Shown here: one piece after another, positions 10,173 through 19,062 of the stretch
Layout of the letters: the number at the start of each line of letters is the position of its first letter
Position numbering within the stretch: position 1 is the stretch's first letter
Notes under the pieces: model-generated
Databases searched by the model: none
Seen by the model: the letters and a program-made list of their open reading frames with translations, nothing else
What the model was told of the DNA's origin: nothing
Assembly (NCBI GenBank): GCA_016703425.1
Contig: JADJCA010000012.1
Span: 62,001 to 126,000 of the forward strand
Source of the DNA: Myxococcales bacterium
GTDB lineage: Bacteria; Myxococcota_A; Polyangia; Polyangiales; Polyangiaceae
DNA: 64,000 nucleotides
Reading direction: 5' to 3'
Program-made: the position numbers and the translations under genes

Positions 10173-10205
10173 GCCCCTATTGCGGTGGGGAAAAAAGGGG
10201 GACCG

Positions 10206-10943
10206 TCAGCTCCCTTCGAGCGTGCCGTCCCGAGTCCAGCGAACGGCGCGCGCGAGCTTTTGAGGGTCGTCGCCCACGTAGCTGTGACCCACGCGACCGA
10301 GCGACGTGAAGGTCGCGGCGTAGCCGGCCGCTTGGAGTGTCTTTGCGGTCTCCCGCATGGTCGCGGCGGCGGCGTCGTGGTCGCCGGCAGCGAGGCCCAA
10401 GCGCACCACACCGGCGGTCTCGAGCTCGGCGCGCGTGGGCGCCACGAAGGCGCCGATGAGGAGGAGCGAGACGAATCGCTGGGGGGAAGCCTTGGCGGCG
10501 CGCAGCGCGACGTAGGCCCCCTGCGAAAAGCCGATGAGCATGCGCGGCCCGGCACCGTCGCCCTCTGCGTTTTCCATGGCCCGCTCGATCCGCTCGAGGG
10601 CACCCCTGCCGCCGGACCACATGGCACCGCCGGCTGGGCATTCGAGGTCGGCGCGAGCGCAAACGAGGCTTCCGCTCGTAAGCGGCGCGAAGACCGCGCA
10701 CGAGTTTGACGGTTCGCCGCAGATGCCGTGCAAGAGCACCATCTTTGTTGCGGATGCCGACACCGGAGGTGGGCTCTCGCCGTGCCGGGCGAGTTGCAGT
10801 CCGAGTCGCGCCGGTAGCGGTCTCAGTTGGGCCCCTCGGGTAGCGCGGAGCGCGTCCTCCTTACCGCCCGCATCGGCCCCGCCGCCGAGCGTGAGACAAA
10901 AGAGTGCCGTCGCCGCGGCGACGCCGCAAGCCTTGATCTTCAT
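10206..10943 (-). CDS. Exported alpha/beta hydrolase
   Basis: A 245-residue protein with an N-terminal signal peptide (about 25 residues ending ADAGGK) and an alpha/beta-hydrolase fold. KMVLLHGICGEPSN is the oxyanion-hole strand, GFSQGAYVAL is the nucleophile elbow with catalytic Ser, LGLAAGDHDAA supplies the acid residue and GRVGHSYVG the histidine. A complete triad therefore seems present, and the fold resembles carboxylesterase/dienelactone-hydrolase types. Four cysteines in the ICGEPSNSC and CARADLEC stretch suggest disulfides, fitting export. The start has a strong GGAGGG site 7 bp upstream. The substrate is unknown. The sigma-factor gene is divergent, 43 bp away. Confidence 0.8.
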   Translation of the reverse strand: MKIKACGVAAATALFCLTLGGGADAGGKEDALRATRGAQLRPLPARLGLQLARHGESPPPVSASATKMVLLHGICGEPSNSCAVFAPLTSGSLVCARADLECPAGGAMWSGGRGALERIERAMENAEGDGAGPRMLIGFSQGAYVALRAAKASPQRFVSLLLIGAFVAPTRAELETAGVVRLGLAAGDHDAAAATMRETAKTLQAAGYAATFTSLGRVGHSYVGDDPQKLARAVRWTRDGTLEGS

Positions 10944-10986
10944 GGGGATTCCCTCCGGAAGGCTTGTCGCGGCGAGGGCCCCGATC

Positions 10987-11988
10987 GTGACCGTTCAAAG
11001 AAATCGACGCGTCGCTCGTCACACTCCGGTGGGGCTCGCCGACGAAGAGGAGATGGGACTTCGTGACGCTTCCGTGGGCGACACCTTTCGCGACCTCGAA
11101 GGCGCGATTCGCCGCAGCGTGCGACGGCGCGTTCCCTCCTCGGAGGTCGATGACATCGTTCAGTCGGCTTTCGTCGACGCGGTGGCTTCCAAAGAAGCGC
11201 CCGAAGACGAGACCGCGTTTCGCCGGTGGCTCGCCGGCATCGTCAGGCACAAGGTCGCCGACTTTCATCGGCGCAGGCACCGCGAGGAGGCGCTCGACTC
11301 GGCTCCCGACGTGGGGCATGTGCCGAATCACGAGGAGCGTGATCTCCTCCGCTGGGCAACTCGCCAGTTGCCCGATGGCGCAGTCGACGCGACGCGGACT
11401 CTCGGGTGGATGCTCGACGAAGCCGATGGCGAGAAGCTCGAGCACATCGCCGAACGCGAACGCGTCCCGGCGACCCGCGTTCGAAAGCGCGTGCATCGTC
11501 TCCGCGCCTTCTTTCGGGCGCGCTGGCGAGAGGAGCTCGTGGTGGCGGCGCTGCTCTCCCTGATCGGAGCCATTTGGGTCACGCGCCCGTCGCGCGAGCC
11601 AGCAGCGTTCGACCCCGTGCCCGAACACGTCGCAAGGGGGCGCGTCCTTCGAAGCGCCGCCGAGCGCGCGTGCGCGTCCGCCGACTGGGCGCAATGCGAG
11701 CGCGAACTCGACCGCGCGATGGAGCTCGACGGGGCCGGGGAGCGCGGGCCTTTGGCCCAGAAGCTCCGCGCCGATATCGCCTCCGGTCGCGAACGCTCGC
11801 GGCCACCGCCGGTGGTGGATGTGCCAAACCCGGAGCTTTCCCCGGCGCCGCCAGCGTCCGAACGCCGTCCGCCACCGGCTGTGCCCACGAGCGCGCCCAA
11901 AACATCAAAAGCGCCTGACTTCGCTCCAAGCAAGGGCTCGCACACCAAGCCTCTCTCGAAGCCAGGACCGGTCTCGGGTTCGCTGTAG
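10987..11988 (+). CDS. ECF-type sigma factor with a membrane anchor and C-terminal extension
   Basis: A roughly 333-residue protein. Residues 35-100 match sigma-70 region 2 (SSEVDDIVQSAFVDAVASKE, then FRRWLAGIVRHKVADFHRRR), and residues 145-185 match region 4 (GEKLEHIAERERVPATRVRK). One hydrophobic segment follows (ELVVAALLSLIGAIWV), then about 130 residues with a TPR-like helical pair (CASADWAQCERELDRAMELD) and a Pro/Ser-rich tail. GTG 10987 was chosen for its AGGG site 8-9 bp upstream; ATG 10942 and ATG 11053 are alternatives. The arrangement suggests a tethered sigma factor without a separate anti-sigma gene nearby. Confidence 0.75.
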   Translation: MTVQRNRRVARHTPVGLADEEEMGLRDASVGDTFRDLEGAIRRSVRRRVPSSEVDDIVQSAFVDAVASKEAPEDETAFRRWLAGIVRHKVADFHRRRHREEALDSAPDVGHVPNHEERDLLRWATRQLPDGAVDATRTLGWMLDEADGEKLEHIAERERVPATRVRKRVHRLRAFFRARWREELVVAALLSLIGAIWVTRPSREPAAFDPVPEHVARGRVLRSAAERACASADWAQCERELDRAMELDGAGERGPLAQKLRADIASGRERSRPPPVVDVPNPELSPAPPASERRPPPAVPTSAPKTSKAPDFAPSKGSHTKPLSKPGPVSGSL

Positions 11989-12076
11989 AGCGCATTTCGC
12001 AACGTGAAATGCGGTCGTGCGGAAGCGATGGTTTCGCGCCGGCGCTTGGCGTTACCCTTCCGTCGTGGCCGATCCC

Positions 12077-12580
12077 ATGACCAACGAAGAGTGCCGAGCG
12101 AGCCTGCGAATTCTCTGTGCGATGGTGAAGGCCGACGGGCACGTGCACCCTCGCGAAGGCGACGCGCTGCGGGTCCTTGCGGAGAGCGCGTTCGGCGGTG
12201 AGTCCGCCGACATCGAACGCGACGTCGACGTGGAGCTCGAATGCAAGCGCCTTGTGAGCGACCGCGCCAAGCGGCTGACGTTTTCGGCGGCCATGGTCAT
12301 CGCCGACGTCGACGAGGAGCGCTCGCCGCACGAGACGGCTCTGCTCGCGCAGATTCACGCGGCGCTTGGCCTCGTCGGTGAGCCAGAGAGCGGTCTCGTC
12401 GCGGCGGTGCATCGCGCTCGCATGGGCCTCTTGACGGTCAAGCTCGCCGAGGCGCAGGCGGAGTTCTTGCGAGCCGTCCAGAACTTGTCGAAGAGCGGTT
12501 CGATGGACGCGAAGGCCTACGAGGGGCTCTTGGATGAGCTCGATCTCAAGAAGACGGCGCTCCTGTCAGGCGCTGTCTGA
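12077..12580 (+). CDS. TerB-like helical protein
   Basis: A 167-residue soluble protein resembling the TerB/DjlA N-terminal helical domain. MTNEECRASLRILCAMVKAD followed by GHVHPREGDALRVL is the family start: an acidic metal-site turn after the first long helix. A second similar unit follows (RLTFSAAMVIADVDEERSPH and ETALLAQIHAALGL). TerB domains bind calcium and occur in tellurite-resistance and envelope-stress gene sets, but no other ter gene is here. ATG 12077 was used; GTG 12065 is four codons upstream in frame and equally possible. Confidence 0.65.
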   Translation: MTNEECRASLRILCAMVKADGHVHPREGDALRVLAESAFGGESADIERDVDVELECKRLVSDRAKRLTFSAAMVIADVDEERSPHETALLAQIHAALGLVGEPESGLVAAVHRARMGLLTVKLAEAQAEFLRAVQNLSKSGSMDAKAYEGLLDELDLKKTALLSGAV

Positions 12581-12600
12581 AGGCTCGCTCCCGCGCTCGA

Positions 12601-13386
12601 TCACTCGTCGGCAAACCAACTGCATGACTTCTTCGCCAGCCGCGGCTCGTCGGCGGGGCTCGCCGGCGGTCGCATCGAAAGCGGCGACGTGTCGTAGGGA
12701 AGCCACGCCCACCTCTTCGAGCCAAAGGGATCGGGGACCCAGCGGCCAACGGAGGGTCGCGCCGCTGCGTTTCGGTGGCGTGGGGGCCCTTTGGGATGGC
12801 TGGCGGCGTCGCAACGAACTCGCCGCACCTTCTCTGGGATGTCAGGAACGATGTCTCCGTCGGCGGCCGACGTGTTCGCTACGAACAGCAGCGTCGCCTT
12901 CTTTCCGTCCGCGAGCGTGACCCAACTGCCGGGCAACGTCTTGCCCGTGGGCGGTTTCACCCAGGGCGCTTCGCCCCGCTCCTTCGCGCAGAAGAAGATC
13001 TCGCTTCCGTAGTCGACGTCCCGATCGGGGAAGCCCTCCACCTTGGATTTGCCTTTCGGTGGCTTGTTGGGGAAAAACGCCCAGCGGCCGTCGCCACTCG
13101 GGCTCGGAGCCCAGCCGCCGCGCGCCGTCACCGCCGAACGTTCCGGCTTCTTGATTTGCCAGCCGGCCGCGCATCGCCGCTCGCTGGGCTTGCCAACGGG
13201 GGGAAGCTCTTCGCCTTCACGCGGCGGTCGCGAGGCCACGAAGACCGTGACGCGCGCGGCTCGGGGCGCCACGTAAACGAGCCACTCACCGGCGGCGAAG
13301 CGCGGTTCCGTCGCCGCGTCGGGCGCCGCGAGCGTTGCCGTTGCGCAGAGCGCAGCCGTGACGATGCGCGGGATGCGGCGAGCCAC
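12601..13386 (-). CDS. Exported protein of unknown function
   Basis: A 261-residue protein with a signal peptide of about 25 residues (MARRIPRIVTAALCATATLA). The mature part is rich in tryptophan, proline and glycine (GGWAPSPSGDGRWAFFPNKP; GRWVPDPFGSKRWAWLPYD), with two stretches of the form GxW-P-P-G-WA-PN/YD that look like an internal repeat, and four cysteines. No enzyme motif was found. It points toward the TerB-like gene and ends 20 bp from it. The product is probably periplasmic or surface-bound. Confidence 0.5.
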   Translation of the reverse strand: MARRIPRIVTAALCATATLAAPDAATEPRFAAGEWLVYVAPRAARVTVFVASRPPREGEELPPVGKPSERRCAAGWQIKKPERSAVTARGGWAPSPSGDGRWAFFPNKPPKGKSKVEGFPDRDVDYGSEIFFCAKERGEAPWVKPPTGKTLPGSWVTLADGKKATLLFVANTSAADGDIVPDIPEKVRRVRCDAASHPKGPPRHRNAAARPSVGRWVPDPFGSKRWAWLPYDTSPLSMRPPASPADEPRLAKKSCSWFADE

Positions 13387-13445
13387 GGCTCCCGAAGATA
13401 CTCAGCTCTTGGGCGAAGGACGAGGGGCAGCCGGTGATGGGCGCT

Positions 13446-14600
13446 TCAGCGAAGCACGAACGGAGGCGTGACCGCGGCGGCCCTCAGGTAGACGGGGCTG
13501 CAACCACCGCTGACGCGGTAGTCGTCGGTGAACTCTTTGCAGCCGCCTTTGCGAAGCGCCTCGACGACGGCGGCTTCCGCGGCCCCACGAACCCGCGCAC
13601 ACGCGACGCGCGCGACGGTGGCCTCGATGTTTGAAACGTCATCGGCCAAGGCTGGCATGTTGGTCGGGCAACTCTTTCGCGCGGCCGCTAGCGCAACGGC
13701 GTCATCGCCGAGGTATCCGCCATCGCCTTTTGCGTGGAGCAAGAAGAGAGGCGGCGAGACAGGGTAGCTGCCGCCGATTGCCGACTCCGCCTCCAAGCCC
13801 GCGTAGACGCCGCTGGTGCGCACGTCCCAGGCACCGTCAGCGTCTTCGTCCACGATCTCGTGCACGTCGACCTTCGCGAGGGGCGCGAAGGTGGCGATGG
13901 CTCCCGCCCGTACGGAGACGATCTCCGATGAGCTGCGGTTCGGTCCTTCGTCGGCGCCGTCGCCGGTGAGCCACGCCTCCGGATCGCCGTCACCGTCGAG
14001 GTCGTAGACGCGGAGGCGCAGCGAGAGGGCGCCCCAAAAGTTGAGGTACGAGACGTTGACCGCGACGCCACCATCGCTCCAACGCTCAACGACGCCAGCG
14101 AAGTGAGTAAGCTCAGCGTTGGCCTTGTCTCGGTGGACAAGCGTCACGTGGAACCCGATGGGCTCGCACCCGCCGTCGTTCGCGCTGTCGTAGGGCGCGT
14201 CGGTCGACACGGTATCGATTCGCAGTCCCCAACCGCCGCCCGGCGCGTCGGTGCACTCGAGCGCCAAAGGCGCGAGCGTCTGGGCGCAGGTGGGCGTGCG
14301 CTTGACGAGCCCGGCGACCGTCTTGGCGTTTGCGGCACGAAGCGACGCGCACCAGGCCGACGGTGGGATCTCGTCGCCGGCGTCACCACGCACGTCGGGG
14401 CCGTCGGTGTTGCCGTCGGCTGCGGCGAGCGCGTCGCCAGCGTTTCCGAGGGGCCCCGCGTCTCGGGAGGCGGCATCGGTCGCCTCCGCCCTGGGACTTG
14501 TGACCGCCGTGGGCGCCGGGGCCTCGCGTCGCAAAAGCAGGACGACCAGGCCCGTAAAAAGGGCCGCGCCGCCGGCGCCCCAATAGACAGCGCGATTCAT
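13446..14600 (-). CDS. Membrane-anchored protein with calcium-loop-like repeats, unknown function
   Basis: A 384-residue protein with one N-terminal membrane helix (VYWGAGGAALFTGLVVLLLR) followed by a Pro/Ala/Asp linker and a large exported part. Two stretches, YDLDGDGDPEAWLTGDG and EDADGAWDVRTSG, resemble the calcium-binding aspartate loops of FG-GAP or VCBS-type repeat domains. Cysteines are scattered (about eight). The ATG at 14600 was chosen because the membrane helix begins right after it; an upstream ATG adds 16 polar residues. No enzymatic motif is visible. It is divergent from the beta-helix lipoprotein 93 bp away. Confidence 0.5.
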   Translation of the reverse strand: MNRAVYWGAGGAALFTGLVVLLLRREAPAPTAVTSPRAEATDAASRDAGPLGNAGDALAAADGNTDGPDVRGDAGDEIPPSAWCASLRAANAKTVAGLVKRTPTCAQTLAPLALECTDAPGGGWGLRIDTVSTDAPYDSANDGGCEPIGFHVTLVHRDKANAELTHFAGVVERWSDGGVAVNVSYLNFWGALSLRLRVYDLDGDGDPEAWLTGDGADEGPNRSSSEIVSVRAGAIATFAPLAKVDVHEIVDEDADGAWDVRTSGVYAGLEAESAIGGSYPVSPPLFLLHAKGDGGYLGDDAVALAAARKSCPTNMPALADDVSNIEATVARVACARVRGAAEAAVVEALRKGGCKEFTDDYRVSGGCSPVYLRAAAVTPPFVLR

Positions 14601-14693
14601 GGCCGACAATTCCACCACGGAACGCCCAGGGGCTCGGGGTGATTCCACCTCGTGCCGTAGCGCACCGGCCGAGGTCCACTATGCTGCCGAGCG

Positions 14694-16520
14694 ATGCGGC
14701 GGCTAGGGCTCCTCCTGATGATGGCCGTGGCTTGCGACGCATCGTCGCCAGCCGGCGGCGGCGGTGCGGGCGACGGCGGTCCGTCCGTCGGGAGCGGCGC
14801 GGTGCCGGACTCGTGCCCCGCCGGCGAGGCGCCGCTTCCCGACTCGGACCGGTGTACCCCCATTGGTCCGCGATGCGCGGCGGGCTTCGAGCGTCACGCG
14901 TCCGGTCACGGGTGTGTGCCGCTCCACTCCGGCGTCGCGTGCAAAGGCGCGACTCGCGACGCGCTCGGTGAGACCGGCTGCGTCCCGCTTGGGGACTGCA
15001 ACGCGGCATTCCCGCCACCCGATGCCACGCTCTTCGTCGAAGCGGGCGCGTCGGGGCCCGGCCGCTTCGGCACCCTGCAAGCCGCGCTCGACGCCGCCCC
15101 GAGCGGCGCCGTCATTGCGCTAGCCGACGGCACTTACCGAGAGAACGTCGTCTTTGACCGCGCCGTGAAGGTGACGGTGGTGGGACGATGCGCGGAGAAA
15201 GCGACGCTCGAGGCCGCGTCATCCACAACCTTCGTGCTAGCGAACGGGGGTGATCTCACGGTGCGCGGCCTCACGCTTCGTGGAGGGCTTGGGCTGACGA
15301 GCGCTGGCGCCGAGAGCGTGCTCATCGCCGAAGACGTCCTCGTGACGGACGCCCGCGAATACGCGCTTGGCGCCTCGAAGGGGCACGTGCGCCTTTCGCG
15401 GAGCGTCATTCGCAACGTCAAGGACTCGAAAGCCGCACCCGCGTTCGGTCTCTTCGCGGTGACGGGAGCTACCGTCGAGCTCGACGAGGCCGAGATCGCT
15501 TCCGTCCTTGGCGTAGCCGTCGTGGCGCACGAGCCAAAGACCGTCGTGCGGCTAAGGCGGACCCTCGTACGCGACACGCGTCCGCACGGCGTGGTGCACG
15601 ACGGCTTCGGCATCGAAGACGGCGCGCGCCTCGAGGTGATCGAGAGCGCCATCTTGGGACCGCTCCGTCACGGCGTCTTGCTCGAGAAGAACGCGACCGT
15701 GTCGTTGACGCGCTCCACGCTCGCCGGCGTGGTTCACGGCGGCGCGAACGATCCGGGTTACGCGCTCTCCCTCGACAAGTCCTCCCTCAACGGGGAGGAC
15801 TTCACCCTCGCCGATTCGGCCGGTGTCGGCTTGTCCGTCGAGACGCCAGGCAGTCGAGCAACCTTGCTTCGCTCGGCCTTCGTGGCGATGCGTCAGGACG
15901 GTAGCCCCACGCGAGGCATCGCCGTCGGCGAAGGTGGCGTCGCGGAGCTGTCGGAGTCGGTCATTGTCGGGGTGAGCGGCCTCGCAGGCCTCGTGGCGGG
16001 CGAGGGTTCGAGGCTCGAGCTGTCTCGCTCCCTTGTCTCGGCGTCTCGGCCCTTTGCGACGAGCCTCTTCGCCCTCGGCGCGACACGCGGCGGGACGCTC
16101 AAGCTCACAACATCCACCGTCGACGACAGTCGCGTGATGGCCGTCGTTGCGTCGCGCGCTGGAACGAACGTGGTGCTCGACGGGGCGCTGGTCCGCCGCA
16201 TCGACGCGGAGGCCGGCTTGCTCGGCGCCTCGCTCTTCGTTCAAGACGGTGCGCGCGCGCGCCTCGAAGGAACGACGCTCGACCGCGCGTCGGCCGTGGG
16301 CCTCCTTGTCGCGGGGGGCGGTGTCTCCTTCGTCTCGGGAGCGCTCTCGCGAAACGGCGTGGCCGTCGCGGTGCAAGAAGGCTCGCGGCTCGTCGAGGAA
16401 GATCCCAAGCGCGTCTCCGGTGGCCCCCTGGACGTGCAGATTGCCCCCGGCGTGCGGTTCACGGACAACGTGACGCGGTTGGGCGAGGGCCCGATCGTCG
16501 TGCCCGCACTCGACCTTTGA
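14694..16520 (+). CDS. Right-handed parallel beta-helix lipoprotein
   Basis: A 608-residue lipoprotein. The signal peptide ends in LLMMAVAC. Residues 20-105 are cysteine-rich, with four disulfide-prone CxxG segments. Residues 115-560 show the rung pattern of pectate-lyase-type beta-helices: LQAALDAAPSGAVIALADGT followed by repeated short strands (GGDLTVRGLTLRGG, AESVLIAEDVLVTDA, GHVRLSRSVIRNV). Such folds bind or cleave polysaccharide or serve as surface scaffolds; catalytic residues cannot be picked out by eye. Myxobacteria have many of these with similar cysteine-rich N-terminal parts. Confidence 0.72.
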   Translation: MRRLGLLLMMAVACDASSPAGGGGAGDGGPSVGSGAVPDSCPAGEAPLPDSDRCTPIGPRCAAGFERHASGHGCVPLHSGVACKGATRDALGETGCVPLGDCNAAFPPPDATLFVEAGASGPGRFGTLQAALDAAPSGAVIALADGTYRENVVFDRAVKVTVVGRCAEKATLEAASSTTFVLANGGDLTVRGLTLRGGLGLTSAGAESVLIAEDVLVTDAREYALGASKGHVRLSRSVIRNVKDSKAAPAFGLFAVTGATVELDEAEIASVLGVAVVAHEPKTVVRLRRTLVRDTRPHGVVHDGFGIEDGARLEVIESAILGPLRHGVLLEKNATVSLTRSTLAGVVHGGANDPGYALSLDKSSLNGEDFTLADSAGVGLSVETPGSRATLLRSAFVAMRQDGSPTRGIAVGEGGVAELSESVIVGVSGLAGLVAGEGSRLELSRSLVSASRPFATSLFALGATRGGTLKLTTSTVDDSRVMAVVASRAGTNVVLDGALVRRIDAEAGLLGASLFVQDGARARLEGTTLDRASAVGLLVAGGGVSFVSGALSRNGVAVAVQEGSRLVEEDPKRVSGGPLDVQIAPGVRFTDNVTRLGEGPIVVPALDL

Positions 16521-16540
16521 GCGCAGACGCCGACAAGCGC

Positions 16541-16582
16541 TAGACAAGCCGACCTAGACAAGCCCCGCTAGACAACCCCGCG
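16541..16582. repeat. 14-bp tandem repeat, three copies
   Basis: TAGACAAGCCGACC (16541), TAGACAAGCCCCGC (16555) and TAGACAACCCCGCG (16569) follow one another exactly 14 bp apart, with a fainter partial copy just before (CGACAAGCGC). The array covers the stop codon and last codons of the ABC exporter gene and fills the convergent gap to the beta-helix gene. Confidence 0.75.
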
Positions 16583-18838
16583 CCCGCCGGCGGCGACGCT
16601 CGCGTTTTCGCGGAGGCGCGCCTCGATCTCGAGGTCGAGCGCCTCGCGCATCTCCTGCGCGCCAGCGCCATCGACGAGGTGCAAGAAGTGCTCTCGCTGC
16701 ATGGTGAGGTACGTGGTCGGCGTGAGCGTCTTGACGGTCGCGGTGCGCGGGACGTCTCGAAGCAGGGAGATTTCACCGAAGGTGTCTCCCTCCTCGAAGA
16801 TGTCGACGCGCTCCTCGCGCCCTTCGGGGCCACGCTTGGTGACCTCGAGGCGACCTCGCGCCACGATGAAAAATTCGCTCCCCTTGTCGCCCTCGCGCAC
16901 GAGCACCGAGCCAGCGGCGGCGCTCGCCGAGGCCATCTGCGCGGCGATGCGCCCGAGCGTCGCCCCGTCGAGCTTCGCGAAGAGCGGCACCTTGGCGAGC
17001 CGCTCCGCGGAGACGCTGGCGCGGTCGCCATCGTCGATGGCGAACCCCTGTTGCTTCGCGAAGAGCCGCGCGTAAACGCCGCCTCGCGCCAAGAGCTCAT
17101 CGTGTTTGCCCTCCTCGACGAGCTTGCCGTGCTCCATGACAAAGATGCGATCGTAGTGAATGACGGAGGCGAGCCGATGGGTCACGGCGAGGACCGTGAG
17201 CTGGCCTGCGAGCTTCTGGATGGTCCGGTCGACGAGCGACTCGGTGTGGGCGTCGAGCGCCGAGGTAGCCTCGTCGAGGACGAGGACCGACGGCGACCGG
17301 ACAAGGGCCCGCGCGATGGCGACGCGTTGCCGTTGCCCACCCGACAACCGGCTGCCGCCGTCGCCGACGGCGGTGTCGTAGCCGTCGGGCAAGCTCTCGA
17401 TGAAGTCGTGGATCTCGGCCTGTTTGGCCGCCGCGATGACCTCTTGGTCGCTCGCGCCGCCGGGCCGACCGAGGGCGATGTTCTCGCGAACGGTCGTGTC
17501 GAAGAGGATGCAGTCTTGAAACACGATCCCAAGCTGGCTCCGGAGCGCGCCCAGGGTGATCTCGCGGATGTCGCGGCCGTCGTAGCGGACCGCACCTTGC
17601 TGCGGATCGTACGAGCGCTGCACCAGGTTCAAGACGGTGCTCTTGCCCGAGCCGCTCGCGCCAACAAAGGCGACCGAGTGACCCTTCTTGATAGCGAGCG
17701 AGACGCCGTCGAGGTTGCGGGCGCCCTCCGTGTAGCCGAAGGTCACGGCGTCGAGCTCGATGGCGTGGGCCAGGGGCGAGAGGGGCTTTGCGTCGGGGCC
17801 GTCTTTCACGGTGGGCCTCTCGCGGAGGAGCTCTTCGACGCGCTCCATGCCAGCGGCCCCCTCGATGAGTGACGGCATCGAGTAGGTGAGCTGCGTGACC
17901 GAGAGCGAGACGTGGTTGAACAACGTGTAGAAAGCAACGAGCTCGCCGAGCTTCATGGTGCCCGCGAAGACGAGGTAGGCGCCGATGCCAAGGGTCGCAA
18001 AGCCAACGAGGAGCGCGCCCACGTTGGGGATCCGGGCCATGAAGAATCCAATGAAGCTCGCGCGCCGCGACAGGTGAAGGAGGGTGTCGAGGCGCTCCTG
18101 GAAGTGGCCGCGCTGCTGCGCCTGCAAGCCGAAGCCGCGCACAACGGCGTGGGCGTGCAAGTTTTCCTCGACGACCACCGAGAGTGAGCCGAGCTCCTCT
18201 TTGAGCTGGTAGGTGAGCTTGTTGGCGCGCGGCTCGATGCCGTGACTGATGGCAAAGGCGACGAAGAGCCCGACGATGGACAGAACGGCGAGGCGCCACT
18301 CGATGCGAAAGAGCAAGAGGCAGCTGATGGCGATGCCTCCGGCGCCGAGCAGGACCGCGGGCAGGTACCAAACGAGGGCGTTTTCGACGGCGGCGATGTC
18401 CGATGAGAAGCGCGACATGATGTCGCCGATCTGCGTGCGCGCGTGGTACTCGGCGGAGAGGTCTTGGAGGTGCGAAAAGAGCCGTAGTCGCATGGCGTTC
18501 ATGACCGCGACCCCGGCGCGCGCGTACGCCACGTCTTGTACGAAGCCGGAGGTCGTCGCGACGACGGCGCCGCCGGCGAGCGCCCCGAGCAACGTCGTGA
18601 GCCGCTCCACGCTGTGCGGCACGATGGCATCGTCGATGATCGCTTGAAACAAGAGCGGCACGACGGTCGCGTAGGCGAGGTCGACCAGCATGGTCAGCAC
18701 GATCAAGACGGCGGTCGGCTTGTGCGGAGCAAAATAGGGCGCGACGGCCCGCAAGAACCCCAACATGCCCATCGGCGTGTGGCCCGACGGCGCGCCAGCT
18801 AGCTCCGGCGACGGTGGGGTGGGAGGCGGCGAGCTCAT
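16568..18838 (-). CDS. ABC exporter fused to a C-terminal cyclic-nucleotide-binding domain
   Basis: A 756-residue half-transporter of the MsbA/multidrug type. Residues 25-330 hold about six membrane helices (VLIVLTMLVDLAYATVVPLL first). The ATPase follows: Walker A GASGSGKST (393-401), Q-loop GIVFQDCILFD, signature LSGGQ (498-502), Walker B VLVLDEA (about 518-524) and the switch histidine VTHRLAS (553). Residues 617-722 are a cNMP-binding domain with the EGDTFGEISLLRDVPRTATV phosphate-binding cassette. ATG 18838 was chosen since the longer frame would overlap the divergent gene. Lipid or drug export gated by a nucleotide is inferred; there is no C39 peptidase domain. Confidence 0.88.
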   Translation of the reverse strand: MSSPPPTPPSPELAGAPSGHTPMGMLGFLRAVAPYFAPHKPTAVLIVLTMLVDLAYATVVPLLFQAIIDDAIVPHSVERLTTLLGALAGGAVVATTSGFVQDVAYARAGVAVMNAMRLRLFSHLQDLSAEYHARTQIGDIMSRFSSDIAAVENALVWYLPAVLLGAGGIAISCLLLFRIEWRLAVLSIVGLFVAFAISHGIEPRANKLTYQLKEELGSLSVVVEENLHAHAVVRGFGLQAQQRGHFQERLDTLLHLSRRASFIGFFMARIPNVGALLVGFATLGIGAYLVFAGTMKLGELVAFYTLFNHVSLSVTQLTYSMPSLIEGAAGMERVEELLRERPTVKDGPDAKPLSPLAHAIELDAVTFGYTEGARNLDGVSLAIKKGHSVAFVGASGSGKSTVLNLVQRSYDPQQGAVRYDGRDIREITLGALRSQLGIVFQDCILFDTTVRENIALGRPGGASDQEVIAAAKQAEIHDFIESLPDGYDTAVGDGGSRLSGGQRQRVAIARALVRSPSVLVLDEATSALDAHTESLVDRTIQKLAGQLTVLAVTHRLASVIHYDRIFVMEHGKLVEEGKHDELLARGGVYARLFAKQQGFAIDDGDRASVSAERLAKVPLFAKLDGATLGRIAAQMASASAAAGSVLVREGDKGSEFFIVARGRLEVTKRGPEGREERVDIFEEGDTFGEISLLRDVPRTATVKTLTPTTYLTMQREHFLHLVDGAGAQEMREALDLEIEARLRENASVAAGGRGVV

Positions 18839-19062
18839 GCCGGCGGCAGAGTAGCCGGGGCGCGCTTCCGTCGCGCGTGGAACGTCTGGCCGCGCGAGAG
18901 CGCCTTCGAGCTGCTCGCCCTGTGCGACATCAACGCCGGATCGGACGCTCTCGCGCCCCGCGCTCGGCACTGTGGCCTCGGAGGCCACCTTGGCCGCGGC
19001 AGCCGGTTTTGTGAACCGAATTTGAGGCGCCTCGCGGGCATCCACATTGCTTCCCCGGAGCC

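Noticed and set aside
10942..10986. ATG 10942 as start of the sigma factor, overlapping the divergent hydrolase start codon
   Set aside because: No ribosome-binding site fits it, while GTG 10987 has AGGG at good spacing and the sigma domain begins well after it.
16568..18838. ABC exporter as the processing transporter of the two double-glycine peptides
   Set aside because: It lacks the N-terminal C39 peptidase domain, lies over 5 kb away behind unrelated genes, and carries a cyclic-nucleotide domain instead.
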